Program-made: the position numbers and the translations under genes
In this document: positions 1-8,868 of the stretch, in pieces
Layout of the letters: every line of letters begins with the position of its first letter
Numbering within the stretch: position 1 is the stretch's first letter
The notes under the pieces: model-generated
The model's database searches: none
Seen by the model: the letters and a program-made list of their open reading frames with translations, nothing else
What the model was told of the DNA's origin: nothing
NCBI GenBank assembly: GCA_041583495.1
Contig: JBFHFS010000022.1
Coordinates: forward strand, 1 to 64,000
From: JBFHFS01 sp041583495
GTDB lineage: Bacteria > Bacteroidota > Bacteroidia > Bacteroidales > Marinilabiliaceae
DNA: 64,000 nt
Direction of reading: 5' to 3'

Positions 1-1
1 C

Positions 2-115
2 ATGTGTACCATTGGACGGCTCACCCCGGATTTGTGGATGACTCAGGCAACAGGGAAGCCCCTTAGCTCAGAACCTCTTCTGAATGCATTAAGAAGAGCG
101 TTGAAGAATTATTAG
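2..115 (+). CDS. C-terminal end of an unidentified gene, cut by the left edge
   Basis: An open frame enters from the left edge and ends at a TAG at 113-115. The 37 visible residues finish in a basic, helix-like tail (ALRRALKNY), which looks like a natural protein end. It lies upstream of, and in the same direction as, the beta-galactosidase, so it could be another enzyme of the same locus, but I do not recognise the family. A second open frame (1-66, stop TAG 64-66) also enters from the edge and reads less like protein. The choice between the two is a judgement. Confidence 0.4.
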   Translation: MCTIGRLTPDLWMTQATGKPLSSEPLLNALRRALKNY

Positions 116-462
116 CCTATAGGGTGCAAATTTGCCTAAGATGGAATACCAATGAATTTAGGATTCCTGCAAACGGGGTTTTCGAAATTATCAATTTACC
201 TTAAAACCAGTCAGGTTATGGGGCATTCTTCCGGAGAAAGGGGGCCCTTGTTCTTTTTCAGGAATTTCCTTTCTTTGTAATGGGATGCCGTTTTATAGGG
301 TTGGGTCTCTTTCCAGGATTGGAAGATGAATTGACCCACAGGTGTTTGCCCGCGATTCAACCTCCTCAGAAAACAACATGCTCAACCAAAACTTTTGGTT
401 GCATCCTCTGGCTTTTGGTTGAATAGGTATCGAAAATAAATCATAAAGACACAGATTGGATT
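116..462. other. intergenic region upstream of the GH2 gene
   Basis: I see no convincing gene in this stretch. The only clear structure is the cluster of TTTTGGTTG half-sites at 383-421, listed separately. No perfect TAnnTTTG element is visible; TAGGTATCG at 424-432 is only a weak match. Confidence 0.5.
383..421. promoter_or_regulatory. operator-like inverted plus direct repeat before the GH2 gene
   Basis: CAACCAAAA (383-391) and TTTTGGTTG (393-401) form a perfect 9-bp inverted repeat around a single C. A third half-site, TTTTGGTTG, lies at 413-421, exactly 20 bp (about two helical turns) after the second. It ends 41 bp before the beta-galactosidase start, where a regulator of this gene could bind. 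The binding protein is unknown; the hybrid regulator encoded at 4163-8425 is one candidate. The repeat is seen, the operator role is inferred. Confidence 0.5.
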
Positions 463-3400
463 ATGAATCATAAACAGTCATTTTTACCGGCTTTTTTGTT
501 GGTCTTGTTTTTTAATTATTTTGCCTCAACGGTTTGGGCGCAAACACCCGATTGGGAAAACCCCAAAATGTTTGATCAGAATAAAGAGGCCCCTCATGCC
601 ACCCTGATGCCCTTTAAAGACGAGTATTCGGCATTGACTAAAAAGCGAAAGGAATCGGTCTTTTACAAAAGCCTGAACGGAACCTGGAAATTTAACTGGG
701 TGCGAAAGCCGGCCGACCGGCCTATAAATTTTTTCAACCCATCGTTTGACGTCTCGGGTTGGAATAATATCCCGGTCCCTTCCAACTGGGAGGTTCAGGG
801 TTATGGCGTGCCCATATATGTGAATCATCAGTATGAATTTGCCGACTACAAGGCCCCGGTGTCCCAAGAGATCGAATTTGTGGATAAGATATACCCCAAG
901 AATCCCGGTAAAGTACCCCACGATTACAACCCAGTAGGGTCGTATCGACGGGACTTCACCGTGCCTGCTTCCTGGGATGGTCGCCGGGTGTTTCTCCAGT
1001 TTGGGGCGGTTAAATCGGCTATGTATGTGTGGGTGAATGGCCATCAGGTGGGTTACAGTCAGGGCTCTAAAACACCCGCTGAATGGGACATCACCCCTTT
1101 CTTAAAACCGGGAGCCAATACCCTGGCTGTGGAGGTGTATCGCTGGTCGGATGGTTCCTATCTGGAGTGCCAGGATTTTTGGCGAATCAGTGGAATCGAA
1201 CGGGATGTTTTTATCTATTCCACTCCCCAGGTGCGTGTTCGTGACTTTTTTGTGAACGCCAGTCTGGATTCTAATTACACCCATGGGCCCTTCACTCTTG
1301 AGGTGGACCTGAATAACCGGGCCGAGAGGATGAGGTCGGGGAACTTTTCGGTGGAATATAAGTTGCTGGATAGTAATAGTGAGTTGGTCGTCTCAGAGGT
1401 TAAGCCCGCTAAGATAAATCGGAAATCGGATTTGAAACTGACCTTTAGTACGGTGGTTTCAACCCCAGAAAAATGGACGGCCGAAACCCCCAATCTCTAT
1501 ACCCTTCTGGTGATTCTCAAAGATGAAGAAGGGCAGGTGACTGAAGTGGTTTCCAGTAAAGTGGGCTTCCGAAAAGTGGAGATTATCGATGGGGTTTTTC
1601 ATATAAATGGGGTGGCGGTGTTGATTAAAGGGGTTAACCGCCATGAGCACGACCAGTATAAAGGGCATGTGATCAGTGAGGAGGCCATGATCAAAGAGAT
1701 CAGCTTGTTAAAGCAGTTTAACTTCAACGCGGTACGAACCTGTCACTATCCTGACGATGAATATTTTTATGAGCTTTGTGATGAATATGGCATTTATCTG
1801 ACCGATGAGGCCAATATTGAGTCACACGGCATGTACTATGGCGAACATTCCCTGGCCAAAGACCCCAACTGGATGGAGGCTCATGTGGATCGGAATATGC
1901 GTATGGTAGAGCGGGATAAGAATCACCCCTCGGTAATTGTGTGGTCGATGGGGAACGAAGCCGGAGACGGTGTTAATTTTTCGGAAGTCTTTAAACGCAT
2001 AAAAGAACGCGACCCCTCACGGCCTATTCATTACGAACGGGCTCTCATGGGCGCCAATACGGAAATTTTTTGTCCTCAGTATCCTGGCGTGGAAGGCCTT
2101 TTAAATTTTGCTTCCAAAAAGCAGTCCAAACCCATGATCATCAGTGAGTATTCGCATGCCATGGGCAACAGTAACGGAAACCTGATGGATTTGTGGGAAG
2201 TTATTTACGATGAAGCGAATGTACAACTTCAGGGCGGATATATATGGGACTGGATGGACCAGGGATTGGTTAAGAAAGACGCCCAGGGAAATGAGTTCTG
2301 GGCCTATGGGGGGGATTATGGGGAAAATATGCCCACCGATTATAACTTTTTGGCCAATGGGGTGATTGCGCCTGATTATACGCCTCACCCGGCTCTGTGG
2401 GAAATAAAACACGTTTATCAGTACATCTGGTTTTTCCCCGAAGACCTGGATAAGGGAAAGATAAGAATTCAGAATCGGCACGATTTTATAGGATTGGAGG
2501 GTTACGATATCCACTGGGTGGTGTCGGCCGATGGAATTGAGGTGGCCCATGGCACGCTTCCTGAGTTGAAGGTGAAGCCCCATGAAGAGACAGTGGTGGA
2601 TCTGACTCTTCCGAAGCCTGAATTGAATCCCGGGGTAGAGTATTTCCTTGATTTTTCGGTGGTTCTGAAAAAGAACCAACCTTTTAGGCTAAGAGGATTC
2701 GAAGTGGCTCATGCGCAGTTTCTGTTGCCCTGGTCTGTGGCCCAAGAGAGCCGGCTTTCCGCTGAAGGGAATCTAACCCTCTCGCGCCAGGGGGGAGTTT
2801 CTGTGGTAGGGGACAACTTCTCCATCGATTTCGACCCGGCCACAGGCTTCTTAAGTTCTTATCAGATCAATGGATATGAGCTGCTGCAAGAGGGTTTCCG
2901 GATCAACTTCTGGCGGGCGCCCAACGATAACGATAAAGGCAGCAACATGATTGGGCGTTTGGGAATTTGGCGTGAGGTCTCCAATACGGCCCAGCTTGTG
3001 GCGCTTGAGTCAGAACTGATCGAACCTGATTTGATTCTGGTGACTGCTCATTTCGATTTGAAGCCTATTGAAAGCAGTCAGGAGGTGACCTATACCATTC
3101 ATGGCTCGGGAAAGGTGGAGATAGAAAGTAAACTTCACCTTACGAAGGAGTCATTGCCTGACCTGCCCCGGTTCGGGATGCGCTGGCAGCTGCCTGTAAA
3201 TTTCGATAACCTTACCTATTTTGGGCGAGGACCCCAGGAGAATTATGTAGACCGGAAAAGTGGCGCCTTTGTGGGTTTGTTCCAAAGTAAGGTGGCCGAT
3301 CAGTATGTGAAGTATATCAGGCCCCAGGAGAATGGCTATAAAACAGATGTCCGGTGGTTTGAACTGAGAAACGAGAATGAGGTGGGATTAAGAATCAGTG

Positions 3401-3639
3401 CCGAAGAGCCAATGGGCTTCTCTGCTCTGCACAACCCTGTTGAAGATTTCGATCAAATCACCCATGCCGACTTTCGGCATACCAACGATATAGGGAAGAA
3501 AGAAGGGGTGTTTGTGACGGCCGATTTGAAGATGATGGGGGTTGCCGGGGACAACTCCTGGGGGGCCATTCCTTATGCGAAATATGCCGTTCCGGCCAAA
3601 GATTATCGTTTTAAGTTTACCCTGAAGCCGGTGTTTTAA
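463..3639 (+). CDS. GH2 beta-galactosidase, LacZ-type, secreted
   Basis: Hydrolyses terminal beta-linked galactose, probably in the periplasm or at the cell surface. Residues 1-27 form a signal peptide ending in VWAQ. The order is the LacZ one: GH2 sugar-binding domain (about 60-230), Ig-like domain (235-335), TIM barrel (340-640), an Ig-like linker, and the C-terminal beta-galactosidase small-chain domain (about 770-1050). The acid/base Glu is E499 in WSMGNEAGDG and the nucleophile is E562 in IISEYSHAMGNSNG. At 1058 aa it has full family length. It sits at the edge of the PUL, on the far side of the regulator, with its own upstream repeat (383-421). Exact substrate (galactoside or another beta-glycoside) cannot be fixed from sequence. 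Confidence 0.93.
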   Translation: MNHKQSFLPAFLLVLFFNYFASTVWAQTPDWENPKMFDQNKEAPHATLMPFKDEYSALTKKRKESVFYKSLNGTWKFNWVRKPADRPINFFNPSFDVSGWNNIPVPSNWEVQGYGVPIYVNHQYEFADYKAPVSQEIEFVDKIYPKNPGKVPHDYNPVGSYRRDFTVPASWDGRRVFLQFGAVKSAMYVWVNGHQVGYSQGSKTPAEWDITPFLKPGANTLAVEVYRWSDGSYLECQDFWRISGIERDVFIYSTPQVRVRDFFVNASLDSNYTHGPFTLEVDLNNRAERMRSGNFSVEYKLLDSNSELVVSEVKPAKINRKSDLKLTFSTVVSTPEKWTAETPNLYTLLVILKDEEGQVTEVVSSKVGFRKVEIIDGVFHINGVAVLIKGVNRHEHDQYKGHVISEEAMIKEISLLKQFNFNAVRTCHYPDDEYFYELCDEYGIYLTDEANIESHGMYYGEHSLAKDPNWMEAHVDRNMRMVERDKNHPSVIVWSMGNEAGDGVNFSEVFKRIKERDPSRPIHYERALMGANTEIFCPQYPGVEGLLNFASKKQSKPMIISEYSHAMGNSNGNLMDLWEVIYDEANVQLQGGYIWDWMDQGLVKKDAQGNEFWAYGGDYGENMPTDYNFLANGVIAPDYTPHPALWEIKHVYQYIWFFPEDLDKGKIRIQNRHDFIGLEGYDIHWVVSADGIEVAHGTLPELKVKPHEETVVDLTLPKPELNPGVEYFLDFSVVLKKNQPFRLRGFEVAHAQFLLPWSVAQESRLSAEGNLTLSRQGGVSVVGDNFSIDFDPATGFLSSYQINGYELLQEGFRINFWRAPNDNDKGSNMIGRLGIWREVSNTAQLVALESELIEPDLILVTAHFDLKPIESSQEVTYTIHGSGKVEIESKLHLTKESLPDLPRFGMRWQLPVNFDNLTYFGRGPQENYVDRKSGAFVGLFQSKVADQYVKYIRPQENGYKTDVRWFELRNENEVGLRISAEEPMGFSALHNPVEDFDQITHADFRHTNDIGKKEGVFVTADLKMMGVAGDNSWGAIPYAKYAVPAKDYRFKFTLKPVF

Positions 3640-4162
3640 GGGCCCTGTGTTGACCCCTTCTGATAAAGATTGTGGCCCAATGGGTCTCCCCCAAAAAATT
3701 CGGGGCAGCTTACCAGGCCGTGATGGGAGATTAGTGCTAAATGGGATTAACAATAAGCAAAATAAAATGAAGTGTTTGGCTTTCTGTTAATGTTACACAG
3801 GTGTTTATCCGGCCCCTTCATTGGTGAGCGATTCAGCCGCCTCCTTTCCAAAAGCCCTCTATAGATCCTGGAGCGCCCCATGAATTGACGGGAAGGGTCT
3901 ATACAGCCTCCACTGCTTCCGATAAAGGCTTTATGGAGCTGGCACCGCCGGCATCGCCAGCGATAGGGAAAAGTTAACTTTTTTGAGTTTGGCAACCTGA
4001 TTAATGATCCCGCCCGGCGCCTATAGGTTTTGGCACCTCCTGTGAAAACGCGCTGTGTTAAAATTGAGTTGGAGAGGGAGGCCGGAGGAAGTCCTTTGAC
4101 TGCCATCTCAGAATTGGATCTCCTTGGGTCATAAAAAGTGGCTCATGAATAATAAATGAGAA
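3640..4162. other. convergent intergenic region, no gene recognised
   Basis: This lies between the 3' ends of the GH2 gene and the regulator. A possible minus-strand frame at 3747-4106 gives a basic, low-quality translation with no recognisable domain. One GC-rich hairpin is visible (GCTGGC at 3938-3943 pairing with GCCAGC at 3956-3961) without a T-tract. It may be non-coding or decayed DNA. Confidence 0.5.
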
Positions 4163-7100
4163 TTATATCTGGGCATTTTTTACGAATTCACTGGGCGTTT
4201 GCTGGTACAGTTTGGTAAAGCACCTGGTGAAATAGGTAGGGTCGCTGAACCCCACCTGGTAGGCTATTTCGCTGATTCTAATATCCCCTGAAGTTAACAG
4301 AGTGGCGGCCTTTTTTAAACGAATGTTTCGAATGAATTCCGAAATGGACAAGCCGGTCAAAGAATTAATTTTTCGGTAGGCTTTGGGCTGACTAACCCCA
4401 AGATGCCTGCATAGATTGGATACGTTTAGGGAGGGGTCCGAAAGGTGTTTTTCAACATATTCGGTGGCTTTGTTAATGAAGAGGTTCCCATCGTTTTGGC
4501 TCGATTTCCCATTGGACGAAGGAAACTCCCGGGAGAACCTGGATTGCAGGTTGAATCTCAGGTTGATAAGGTTTTGGATCTTAATCGTCAGATATTCAAG
4601 GTCAAAGGGTTTAACCACATAGTCATCTGCCCCTTGTTTAAGGCCAGTCATTTGTTGCTCCTTTTCAAATTGTGCCGAGAGCAATATGAGGGGGATATGT
4701 TGAGTTTTAGGGTGGGTCTTGCATTTTTTACAAAACTCCAATCCATTCATTCCGGGTAATTCTGCATCACAAAGTATCAGGACGGGTTGTTTCGACAGGG
4801 CCAGCTTAAAGCCTTTTTCGGCCTCGGAAGCCACCGAAACCCGATAAGTAGAAGACAAGGCGTCTTTGAGGTAGCCACTCAGTGAAGAATCGTTTTCGAC
4901 AATAACCAGTTCATTTTTAGCGCGTTCCTCCGTGGTGTCTGGCAGGTTGGCATTGAGGGGTTGGTGCTGCCTCAGACTGGCTACAACCAGGTGGGAGTTG
5001 GCATATAATTTCATTTTTCTTTCAGGAGGAATAGGCTTTCTATAGCCCCGGTGTTTTTCGGGGAAGAGGGAGATGGTAAAGTGGGTGCCTTGCCCCAGTT
5101 GGCTTTCTACCTCTATGGTACCCTGGTGTAACTCTATATATTTTTTAGCAATGGCCAGTCCCATCCCGCTTCCCTGGTACAGATTGTAAGGTGTATTGGA
5201 AGCATGGTAGTAATTGTTGAAAAGGGAGGGCAGCAGGTTCTTTTCAATTCCTTTGCCGGTGTCCGAAATCTTTATGGTTAACAAATTTTCGCCACGATCA
5301 GCGGTTTGATATTGCGTCCTGATGGTAATGGTTCCTCCGGCTGGGGTGAATTTAAGAGCATTGGCCAAAATGTTTGAGATGGCCTTTTCAATTTTCCAAT
5401 GGTCTGCCCAAATATCTATTTCCCGATGAGTGGAGGTATAGTGAATGGTGATTGTTTTTTCGTTGGCCAGTTCTTTAAATAGGAGCGCAATTTGTTGCAA
5501 AAAGGAGTTGACCTCAAATTTGGTAATGTGTAAGCTGGTTTGCTGTGTCTCTAACTTCCTAAAATCTAATAGTTGATTAATAAGTAATAACAACCGGCTG
5601 GCATTTTTATAAACGGTTTGAAGCTGTTGCTCCAGTTGCTTCCGGTTAATAGTCTCAATATTTTTAAGCGTTTCTTTTAGGGGGCTGATAATGAGCGAAA
5701 TAGGGGTTCTGAATTCGTGGGATACGGTGGTGAATAGCCGGATTCTTTTCTGGGTTTCCTCCTTTACTTCCTCCGATAATTTAAGAAGCTTTTCGTTATA
5801 CTCATTTATCTTTTGATTCTGGATTTTTAATTTATTGTTTTTTTCTGAGACCTGCTGGTTGGTTTCAATAAGTTGCTGGTTTTGCTGCTCAATTTGTGCT
5901 TTTTGTTCTTTCAGAGCTTTTGTTTTTTCATCAATGGTTTTTTGTAATAATATTCGTTGTTGCTTTAAATTCTGCTTCTTTTGGCGATAAATAATGAAGG
6001 AAGTTCCGCCCAGGCATATGATAAGTATCAATCTAAACCATAGAGTGTTCCAGAATGGAGGGACGATGGTTATCTTTAACTCCGTTGGGGTTTCATTCCA
6101 GAATCCATCGTTATTGGCACCTTTTACTTTAAATATGTATTCGCCCGGAGGAATATTGGTGTAGTTGGCAATTCTGCGGGTGCCGGCTTCTATCCACTGG
6201 GCATCAAATCCTTGGAGCATATAGCGATATTTATTGCCCAGTGGTTGACTATAGCTGAGGGCAAGATATTCGAAGCTGAAAGTGGTCTGTTGGTGGTTGA
6301 GTCTGATGGCCTTGGTTTCACTTAACTGTTGATCTAATATCTCAGGTTGATCCACCGGCGACACCGGTTGATACAGGATTTCCATCTCGTTGAGAATGAC
6401 TTGGGGGGCATAGGTGTTGGGCGTTATGTCTTCCGGCCTGAAAACATTTAGGCCATCTATGCCACCCATGAAGAAGGTCCCGTCCTTTAATCCGTAGTAG
6501 GCATCCTGACTAAACTCATGGCTTTGCAGACCGTCCAGAGGGGTATAGCGGTGAAAAGTTCCCGCTTTGGGTGTGTACACCAGAATACCATTATTGGTGC
6601 TACACCACAGGTTGCCGGAGGGGTCTCCAAGGATGCCATAGACCATGTTGTTCAGGGTTTCCTCAGGGTCTATATAACGTTGTACCTTGCCCGTGTGCTC
6701 ATTGAACCGGTAGAGACCCGTATTGGTCCCCATCCAATAGTGGCCCGGCTCGGATTCGTATAGCGTGAGAATGGTTGAAAAGGTCGAAGAGGTCGATTCG
6801 GTGGGGGATAGGAGGACATCTAATGCTTCACTGTGACGGTCAAAGCGATAAAGAGTGCCGGTATTGGTTCCCAGGATGAGCTTCCCATTATAGCTTTCAA
6901 TGATTTTAAGGATGGTGGTAGATTTCAGAGGGTGGGTTTCGGAGGTGATCTCAATTAACTTAAAAACCTCCTTTTCCGGATCATATCTCAGTAACCCTGG
7001 ATAAGTCGAAAACCATATTATCCCATCCGAATCGGTAATGGCGGTGGAAAAGGCGTAAATGCGTTTTCCTGTTTGCCGGTAAATTAAGGGAGAGAGAAGT

Positions 7101-8425
7101 TTCATCGAACCGTCGGACAGTTGTTGGTTAATCCCATTGTGCAAAGAAAGAAATAAACCCTGTGCCTGATTGGCCATGATATTGCCATAGATGGGTGACT
7201 TAAAGTGCTTTACCATTGAAGGATCTCTCTGGTCTGAGGTGAAATAGGCCAGTTGGATCTCAAAAAAGCCATTCGAGGTATTGACCCATATCCGTTTTTG
7301 GTTGTCGCTGGTTATGGATAAGATGTTTTGGGGCGGTTGAATTTGGCCTTCAGATGTGGTAAAATGGCGGTATTTGGGAAACCGGTTGGTGTTGGGATCC
7401 AGTTTATTGACCCCTCCCAGATAGGTGCCGACCCAAAGGATGCCCGAGCGATCTTCGCAGAGACTGAAAATAGAATTATCATTGAGGGATTCCCGATCGG
7501 AAGGGTCGGATACAAACCGTACAAATTGTCCATTGGTGTCGGTTATTTTGACTAAACCCTTGGAGGTGGCAACCCAAAGAATCCCTTTAGGGGTGATAAG
7601 TAAGTCTTGAATGTCTGAAAAAGGCGAGGGAGAGGAATTGGCGGGTTGAAGCAATTGCCTTTTTTTGTTTGACTCGGGCTGATATTTGAAAAGTCCGTGT
7701 TGGTGTGTGCCAACATAAAGATTGTTTTTGATGTCAAACCTTAGGGCGGTAATGTTCAGGGAGTCGCCGGCCTGTGTCAGCTTGATGTGCTGGGGAGCCT
7801 CATAAGGCGGGGTTGTGGAGGGTTTCCAATAATAAAGTCCTTTTTCGGTTCCTATCCACAGGTTTCCCCTGGCGTCGGTTTCCAAACAATTAATTTCTCG
7901 GAACGGGTCCTGGGGACTTAATGTAATGATTTGAAAGGTGGAATCCTTCCCGTTGAAAAGACCCATCCCGTGACCCCGTAAAGAGACCCAAAGTATTTGC
8001 CTGCTGGTGGCTGCCATGTCGGTTACCTCGCCTGAAATAAGGTGGTTTGGCTCTCCCGATTCTTTTGGGAGACGATTAAAACGATCGTGTTTTCGGTCGT
8101 AGGAGACCATTCCTGAATTCTCGGTGCCAATCCAGAAGGTAGAGTCATAAGGATTTTCATAAAGGCAGGTAATGCCGTTGTCGGTCAGAGAATATGCGTC
8201 GAAGGGGTCGTGGTAGTAACGGGTAATCTGATATCCATCGTATCGATTCAGTCCGTCTGAGGTGCCAAACCATATGAAACCTTTTGCATCCTGAAAAATG
8301 GCATAAACACTCGATTGAGATAATCCATCCTCAACGGTTAAATGGGAAAATTTGTTATAGGTCATTCCTGAGGAAATGCCGGTCAGGAAGAGGATTCCCG
8401 AAAGAGTGAAAAAAAGTCGAATCAT
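4163..8425 (-). CDS. hybrid two-component system regulator (HTCS) of the PUL
   Basis: A one-protein sensor kinase and transcription factor that activates PUL genes on binding glycan fragments in the periplasm. The ATG at 8425 is preferred to the TTG two codons upstream. Order (numbering from the TTG): signal peptide; beta-propeller of Reg_prop repeats (about 25-700); Y_Y_Y domain (720-785); one membrane segment (about 797-820); Gln/Lys-rich coiled coil (825-890); HisKA with phosphoacceptor H905 in VSHEFRTP; HATPase_c with SDTGKGIE and GSGMGLA; receiver domain with D1222 in CDAELPG; AraC-type helix-turn-helix (about 1310-1420). All key residues are present. It is divergent from susC, the usual arrangement for a dedicated PUL regulator. 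Confidence 0.95.
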   Translation of the reverse strand: MIRLFFTLSGILFLTGISSGMTYNKFSHLTVEDGLSQSSVYAIFQDAKGFIWFGTSDGLNRYDGYQITRYYHDPFDAYSLTDNGITCLYENPYDSTFWIGTENSGMVSYDRKHDRFNRLPKESGEPNHLISGEVTDMAATSRQILWVSLRGHGMGLFNGKDSTFQIITLSPQDPFREINCLETDARGNLWIGTEKGLYYWKPSTTPPYEAPQHIKLTQAGDSLNITALRFDIKNNLYVGTHQHGLFKYQPESNKKRQLLQPANSSPSPFSDIQDLLITPKGILWVATSKGLVKITDTNGQFVRFVSDPSDRESLNDNSIFSLCEDRSGILWVGTYLGGVNKLDPNTNRFPKYRHFTTSEGQIQPPQNILSITSDNQKRIWVNTSNGFFEIQLAYFTSDQRDPSMVKHFKSPIYGNIMANQAQGLFLSLHNGINQQLSDGSMKLLSPLIYRQTGKRIYAFSTAITDSDGIIWFSTYPGLLRYDPEKEVFKLIEITSETHPLKSTTILKIIESYNGKLILGTNTGTLYRFDRHSEALDVLLSPTESTSSTFSTILTLYESEPGHYWMGTNTGLYRFNEHTGKVQRYIDPEETLNNMVYGILGDPSGNLWCSTNNGILVYTPKAGTFHRYTPLDGLQSHEFSQDAYYGLKDGTFFMGGIDGLNVFRPEDITPNTYAPQVILNEMEILYQPVSPVDQPEILDQQLSETKAIRLNHQQTTFSFEYLALSYSQPLGNKYRYMLQGFDAQWIEAGTRRIANYTNIPPGEYIFKVKGANNDGFWNETPTELKITIVPPFWNTLWFRLILIICLGGTSFIIYRQKKQNLKQQRILLQKTIDEKTKALKEQKAQIEQQNQQLIETNQQVSEKNNKLKIQNQKINEYNEKLLKLSEEVKEETQKRIRLFTTVSHEFRTPISLIISPLKETLKNIETINRKQLEQQLQTVYKNASRLLLLINQLLDFRKLETQQTSLHITKFEVNSFLQQIALLFKELANEKTITIHYTSTHREIDIWADHWKIEKAISNILANALKFTPAGGTITIRTQYQTADRGENLLTIKISDTGKGIEKNLLPSLFNNYYHASNTPYNLYQGSGMGLAIAKKYIELHQGTIEVESQLGQGTHFTISLFPEKHRGYRKPIPPERKMKLYANSHLVVASLRQHQPLNANLPDTTEERAKNELVIVENDSSLSGYLKDALSSTYRVSVASEAEKGFKLALSKQPVLILCDAELPGMNGLEFCKKCKTHPKTQHIPLILLSAQFEKEQQMTGLKQGADDYVVKPFDLEYLTIKIQNLINLRFNLQSRFSREFPSSNGKSSQNDGNLFINKATEYVEKHLSDPSLNVSNLCRHLGVSQPKAYRKINSLTGLSISEFIRNIRLKKAATLLTSGDIRISEIAYQVGFSDPTYFTRCFTKLYQQTPSEFVKNAQI

Positions 8426-8868
8426 ACGCAATGCTTGACTTGGGTTAACAAAAATATTAAAAAAAACACAATAGATGGTTTTTTCCTGGTTTTATACCTG
8501 CATCTTCTAATTTGGGCCCCAATGGATTAATGCAGGGATATGTTCTTGGTAGAAAAGGCGTTGAATATCTGGAGAACCGGGTTTTTTAAAAAAATAGGCC
8601 CTTGCTTGGATTTTAAAAAAAAGTGTGATTAATCTGGGTGGGTTAAAATATTGAAGTATAGCGAAATAAAGGATTTGTTCCAGTTGTTTGCGTGAATGAA
8701 AAAGACTATAAATGAATAATAATTACAAGACGATGTGAATAAATACATGAAAAAGTATTAAAAATCCCAAATAAAGAAAGGGGGGGCTTTTATATTTGTT
8801 TCGAAGAAAAATCGGCAAGATCAACCAAATGGGGTCTTGCCTGGTATTAATTATTAACCTGTTTAAGT
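8426..8868. other. divergent HTCS/susC intergenic region
   Basis: About 440 bp of AT-rich DNA between two divergent starts. It should hold the binding site for the HTCS HTH domain and promoters in both directions. A perfect -7 element (8791-8798) and a G7 run (8781-8787) just before it are the only features I can pick out. No gene is seen. Confidence 0.5.
8791..8798 (+). promoter_or_regulatory. Bacteroidetes-type -7 element (TATATTTG) for susC
   Basis: TATATTTG matches the Bacteroidetes TAnnTTTG consensus exactly and lies 70 bp before the susC ATG at 8869. No good TTTG -33 element is seen at the expected 19-21 bp upstream; a weak -33 box is common for activator-dependent PUL promoters. Confidence 0.5.

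Noticed and set aside
1..66. Frame 1 C-terminal fragment (stop at 64)
   Set aside because: Both this and frame 2 are open at the edge; frame 2 runs longer and ends in a more protein-like tail.
3747..4106. 119-residue minus-strand frame in the GH2/HTCS gap
   Set aside because: Composition is arginine-rich with no motif, no signal, no promoter box, and no neighbour logic.
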